Shown here piece after piece: positions 60,823 to 64,000 of a DNA stretch of 64,000 nt. Made by a program: the position numbers and the translations under genes. This DNA is from Afifellaceae bacterium (GTDB lineage: Bacteria > Pseudomonadota > Alphaproteobacteria > Rhizobiales > Afifellaceae). The DNA lies in contig JANQKG010000002.1 in assembly GCA_028281235.1 (NCBI GenBank), forward strand, positions 35,849 through 99,848, read 5' to 3'. Below the pieces are notes generated by a model, which did not search any database, was not told the DNA's origin, and worked only from the letters and a program-made list of their open reading frames with translations. Every line of letters starts with the position of its first letter. Within the stretch, counting starts at the first letter, position 1.

Positions 60823-62154
60823 GTGCGCGGGTTCGTTGCAGCAATCTTTGCTTGCATTCTTCTTTTTCAGCAATCTGCGGATGCGCTTGAGGAGCGGCGC
60901 GTCGCGCTCGTAATCGGCAATGGCGATTATGAGAACACCACTCCGCTGCAAAATCCAAACAACGACGCCCGGGATATTGGCCGGGTGCTGGAGTCACTGG
61001 GGTTCGAAGTGGTGCTGGGCCTTGATCTTACTGGCCGCCAGATGCGCGGGATCATCCGCGACTTTGCAGATAGGTTGCGCAACGCCGATGTCGGGCTGCT
61101 GTTTTATGCCGGCCATGCGCTGCAGGTTAACGATGTGAATTACTTGGCGCCAATCGATGCAAGGATAGAGCATGAAGGCGATCTCGACTTTGAGACAATC
61201 CCCTTACGCTTTGTGCTGAAGCACATCGAGCGCGAGGTCAAAACAGTTCTGATATTCCTCGATGCCTGCCGGGACAATCCGCTGGCGCTTCCCCTTCTAG
61301 CGTCCTCGCGCTCAACGCGCGCGGGGCGCGGCCTGGCGCGGATCGACATCGATGCCAGGAAAGAAGGGACCTATGTGGCATTCGCAACAGAGCCGGGCAG
61401 CATCGCCTTGGATGGGAGCGGTCGCAACAGTCCTTTCACGAAGGCGTTGCTGGACAATATCAAGCGCCCCGGGATCGACCTTCCAAGCTTGATGACCGAT
61501 GTGCGCCTGCAAGTTTATGAAGAGACAAACCGGAGGCAGATTCCCTGGACGTCGTCGTCTTTGCTTGGTCGGTTCTACTTTGCCCCAGCGACGGCCGTGG
61601 AAGCGGCGCCGATTGCTCCTGTCGTTGGATCAAGTGCTGAGGCTCTCCGGCCCGAACCGGCTGAGCCACCTGTTGCGGAGATCCAGGGTACTGCTGAGGA
61701 CGTCGTTGCAGCGGTCATTCCGGACCAGATTCCGGACGTCGTGGCGCCGCTTGCCGGCCGGGAACTGAACGCGGAAATTCAAAAGGAACTTAGGCGATTA
61801 GGTTGTGATCCGGGATCGCCGGACGGCATCTGGGGCCGGCGCAGTCAGAGCGCGCTTGAGCGTTTCCTCAAGCACACACCGGTCCCTGTCGCTTCTACCG
61901 GGCCGGACTTCGAGCTGCTTTTGAAGCTACGCGAGCTCAAGGCCTCGCGCGTTTGCCCGGTTGTTTGCTCCGCGCGTCATGTCGTGAGAGACGGCCGGTG
62001 TGTTCTCAAGTCTTGTCCGTCGGGCCAGCGGCTTTCGTCAAAGGGTAATTGCTACACACCAAAGGCTGCGGCGAACGCACAATCAACCGGGGGACAGAGC
62101 AGTCAGAGTAGTCAGCGATGCTTCGAATTCAACGGGCAACGCATATGCGAATAG
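60823..62154 (+). CDS. Secreted caspase-like (C14) protein with PG-binding-like and Cys-rich C-terminus
   Basis: 443 residues from GTG 60823. Signal peptide MRGFVAAIFACILLFQQSADA. Caspase fold 25-255: RRVALVIGNGDYENTTPLQNPNNDARDIGRVLESLGFEV, catalytic His98 in LLFYAGHAL and Cys149 in LIFLDACRDNP. A Pro/Ala-rich linker 256-310, then a peptidoglycan-binding-like repeat 315-350 (EIQKELRRLGCDPGSPDGIWGRRSQSALERFL), then a tail with nine or so cysteines (VCPVVCSARHV ... CVLKSCPSGQ ... RCFEFNGQRIC). Both catalytic residues are present, so it may be an active periplasmic peptidase; targets unknown. Downstream of rhaD but not clearly co-transcribed (147-base gap). Confidence 0.85.
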   Translation: MRGFVAAIFACILLFQQSADALEERRVALVIGNGDYENTTPLQNPNNDARDIGRVLESLGFEVVLGLDLTGRQMRGIIRDFADRLRNADVGLLFYAGHALQVNDVNYLAPIDARIEHEGDLDFETIPLRFVLKHIEREVKTVLIFLDACRDNPLALPLLASSRSTRAGRGLARIDIDARKEGTYVAFATEPGSIALDGSGRNSPFTKALLDNIKRPGIDLPSLMTDVRLQVYEETNRRQIPWTSSSLLGRFYFAPATAVEAAPIAPVVGSSAEALRPEPAEPPVAEIQGTAEDVVAAVIPDQIPDVVAPLAGRELNAEIQKELRRLGCDPGSPDGIWGRRSQSALERFLKHTPVPVASTGPDFELLLKLRELKASRVCPVVCSARHVVRDGRCVLKSCPSGQRLSSKGNCYTPKAAANAQSTGGQSSQSSQRCFEFNGQRICE

Positions 62155-62207
62155 ACCATGGCCGAACGAACGGCCAAGCCGCTTCTGCGTTTGATGCTTC
62201 TGCCTGC

Positions 62208-62816
62208 TCAGCAGACTTTGATGATCGTGCCGTTCGACAGCTCCTTGTAGCAACCACCATCTGAGGCACCGACTTGCGGGGCCGTACCTGTGGTGACCGA
62301 CGCCACGCGGCACGTTGTCTTCATGATCCTCGGACTGTCGCAGTAGTAAAACTTGGAACGGGCGTAGAGCGTATGCTGGCTCTGGCCGGGCCTCAGCTTG
62401 GACTCAAAGCTGGCCGAACAGGACTGTCCCGCGACGGTGATCTGCGTAATGATTTGGTTGTTTGGCAGGTTCCACGTCAGCCGAAGGCTGCGCTTTCCGG
62501 CGACGCGAATTTCCGATGTTCCGCCGGGCGCAGACATCGGCGTGCCGCCAAGGCTGCCCTCAAAGTTCACGGTGCTTGAAAGCACGCGCGCCGCAGTCTG
62601 CTTCATCTGGGCACTTGCACTTCCGTCCGGGTTCAAGACCCCGACAAAGTCGGCCGAGATGGGGACGTTCTTTATCCAACTTGGCTGATAGCAGTCCAAT
62701 CTGCCTTCAAATCGGACTGTGAACTGGATCGACTGCGCCTGTGCCGTGGCCACGCCTGACATCATCAAGGCTATGAATAGGAAAAAGTGACGAACGAGCT
62801 TCCGATCGAAGTGCAT
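62208..62816 (-). CDS. Secreted six-cysteine hypothetical protein
   Basis: 202 residues from ATG 62816, set by a GGGGGGAG tract 7 bases upstream; the 65-residue longer frame is not credible. Signal peptide LVRHFFLFIALMMSGVATAQA. The mature protein has exactly six cysteines (LDCYQP, QSCSAS, YYCDSP, TTCRVA, GGCYKE, KVC at the very end), suggesting three disulfides, and beta-strand-rich sequence (SIQFTVRFEGRL; SLRLTWNLPNNQIITQITVAG). No family recognised. GC is a little lower than neighbours. Convergent with the caspase-like gene. Confidence 0.75.
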   Translation of the reverse strand: MHFDRKLVRHFFLFIALMMSGVATAQAQSIQFTVRFEGRLDCYQPSWIKNVPISADFVGVLNPDGSASAQMKQTAARVLSSTVNFEGSLGGTPMSAPGGTSEIRVAGKRSLRLTWNLPNNQIITQITVAGQSCSASFESKLRPGQSQHTLYARSKFYYCDSPRIMKTTCRVASVTTGTAPQVGASDGGCYKELSNGTIIKVC

Positions 62817-63037
62817 CTTTTGCTCCCCCCTTGTGACCGTTGACAGCTGTTCTGATGGCTCAAGCATAACATAGTGCGTAATACTGTGAAGGCTGAGCGA
62901 TGTGCCGTGCTTATGCGGGCTGCTCGCTCCCCACATTGTGGGCGAGCGGATCAGTCGAGTTGGTAAGGCGGGCTTGTGCATGACGCATCTTCCGACCACG
63001 ATAGCGACCATCGGGACAGGTTGCTGGGGAGGTCGCC

Positions 63038-64000
63038 ATGCCCATCAAAACCGCAGGATTAGCGACGTTTCTGATATTGTCGTGTGCGACATATGCCGCT
63101 GCCGGCCCGCTGGTCGACGCCGCGGCCGAGGCGGAGGCGCTTCAGGCCGACGGCAAGCCCGTTGAGGCGCTTCGCACGCTGGAGGGCGCGGTTGACACGG
63201 CCTGGCGCGACAGCCCGCTCGCCTTCCGCACCGTGGCGATCATTCAGTCGGCAGACGGGTTCGGCCTTTATGAGCGGCGCGCCGATCTGCCGTTCCGCCC
63301 GGACGACACGCTGACGGTCTATGTCGAGCCGATCGGTTTCGGCTACGGGGCGGGAACGATCGGTTTCACCGCTGATATTGCGCTTGAGGATTCGGCCGGC
63401 CGTGTGCTCTCCGACACGAAGGATGTGTTTTCCATCAACACGCCGCTCGCTGAAGGGCGGCGTGAATTCTATATGACGCTGACCTTCGCCATCCCCTTTG
63501 TCCGGCCGGGCTCGTATCGTGCGGTCTTCACAGTGCATGACCAGAACGCCGACAAGAGCGGCAGTTTTGAGGTGGCGTTCAATGTCGCGTTGCCGGTTGC
63601 CGGCAGCGAACCGGAGATCGCAGACGCCAATACGTTGCTGGCGGAATGCGAACGTCTGACATCGGAGATGGAGGACGCGGCCGACATTACTTCTGCGATA
63701 TCGGCGTGTCGTTTGGCGACGTCGCGTGTGCCGGGTGATGCGTTTACGATGTATCTTCTGGGTGATGCGCTGAACGCGGCTGAGGATTATTCCGAAGCCG
63801 TCGACTGGTATCGCAAGGCCGCCGATCTCGGCGTGGCGGATGCCCAGAACGCGCTCGGCCTCAAATACGATGCCGGCGAAGGCGTGGAACTCAACGATGC
63901 GGAGGCCGCCCGCCTCTACCGCCTGGCGGCCGAGCAGGGCCTTGCCGTGGCGCAATATAATCTCGGCCTCATGTATGATTTCGGCGAGGGCGTGCAGGAG
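63038..64000 (+). CDS. Secreted Sel1-repeat protein (3' end outside window)
   Basis: The frame is open from ATG 63038, set by GGGGAGG 6 bases upstream, to the window end (321 codons). Signal peptide MPIKTAGLATFLILSCATYAAA. Residues 23-190 form a beta-rich domain (LAFRTVAIIQSADGFGLYERR; DTLTVYVEPIGFGYGAG; GSYRAVFTVHDQNADKSGSFEVAFNVALPV). From about 235 come Sel1-like repeats of 36 residues: EDYSEAVDWYRKAADLGVADAQNALGLKYDAGEGV, then EAARLYRLAAEQGLAVAQYNLGLMYDFGEGV. Such solenoids scaffold protein complexes in the envelope. Partner proteins unknown; divergent from the six-cysteine gene. Confidence 0.88.
   Translation, partial: MPIKTAGLATFLILSCATYAAAGPLVDAAAEAEALQADGKPVEALRTLEGAVDTAWRDSPLAFRTVAIIQSADGFGLYERRADLPFRPDDTLTVYVEPIGFGYGAGTIGFTADIALEDSAGRVLSDTKDVFSINTPLAEGRREFYMTLTFAIPFVRPGSYRAVFTVHDQNADKSGSFEVAFNVALPVAGSEPEIADANTLLAECERLTSEMEDAADITSAISACRLATSRVPGDAFTMYLLGDALNAAEDYSEAVDWYRKAADLGVADAQNALGLKYDAGEGVELNDAEAARLYRLAAEQGLAVAQYNLGLMYDFGEGVQE

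Overview
The window looks like a chromosomal segment of a high-GC alphaproteobacterium, most likely in the Hyphomicrobiales (Rhizobiales). Supporting signs are a Rhizobium-type L-rhamnose locus (rhaRTPQSUK divergent from a fused rhaD), an IalB-family protein, a DUF6460 membrane protein, an SSS-fused CrbS-like kinase, and many short palindromic repeats resembling the RIME class of rhizobia. The species cannot be fixed from sequence reading alone.

Layout, left half. 1-5 kb: the 3' end of an ATP-dependent DNA ligase gene, small membrane and secreted proteins, a MATE exporter, and a DUF952-pyrD-truncated haemoglobin group. 5-11.3 kb: an acetate-permease-like SSS symporter, a CrbR-like response regulator and a 1165-residue CrbS-like hybrid kinase, together an acetate/short-acid sensing locus. 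11.4-16.5 kb: mscL, a TadG-like vWA protein, a CNNM/CorC-type protein and a universal stress protein. 16.6-26.7 kb: pheT, pheS, rplT and rpmI, all on the minus strand but separated by inserted cargo: an AraC regulator, a methyltransferase, a DUF1127 protein, and an autotransporter with an IalB-type protein. 27-29 kb: tRNA-Thr(GGT), then a low-GC plasmid-like module: a ParA ATPase with an N-terminal HTH, a small partner, and a perfect 37-bp palindrome over the promoter. This module is the best candidate in the window for an undescribed system.

Layout, right half. 28.7-44 kb: a LysR regulator with a divergent small protein, BASS and AEC transporters, trpS, a ThDP enzyme coupled to murJ, a gene interrupted by an in-frame stop, glnD, a methyltransferase and a membrane class III cyclase. 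44-51 kb: an RND pump with its adaptor, a DUF2892/DUF302/ArsR group with a bidirectional promoter, and a soluble class III cyclase. 51-60.7 kb: the rhamnose uptake and breakdown locus, lacking rhaI. 60.8-64 kb: secreted proteins (a caspase-like protein, a six-cysteine protein, and a Sel1-repeat protein running off the end).

A recurrent theme is the palindromic repeat family. Copies sit in intergenic gaps; in at least three cases the repeat end supplies a stop codon, and in one it supplies part of a Shine-Dalgarno sequence. One copy shows a compensatory change that keeps its stem paired. Start codons were re-chosen where the longest frame was implausible. All family calls are from motif recognition without database searches.
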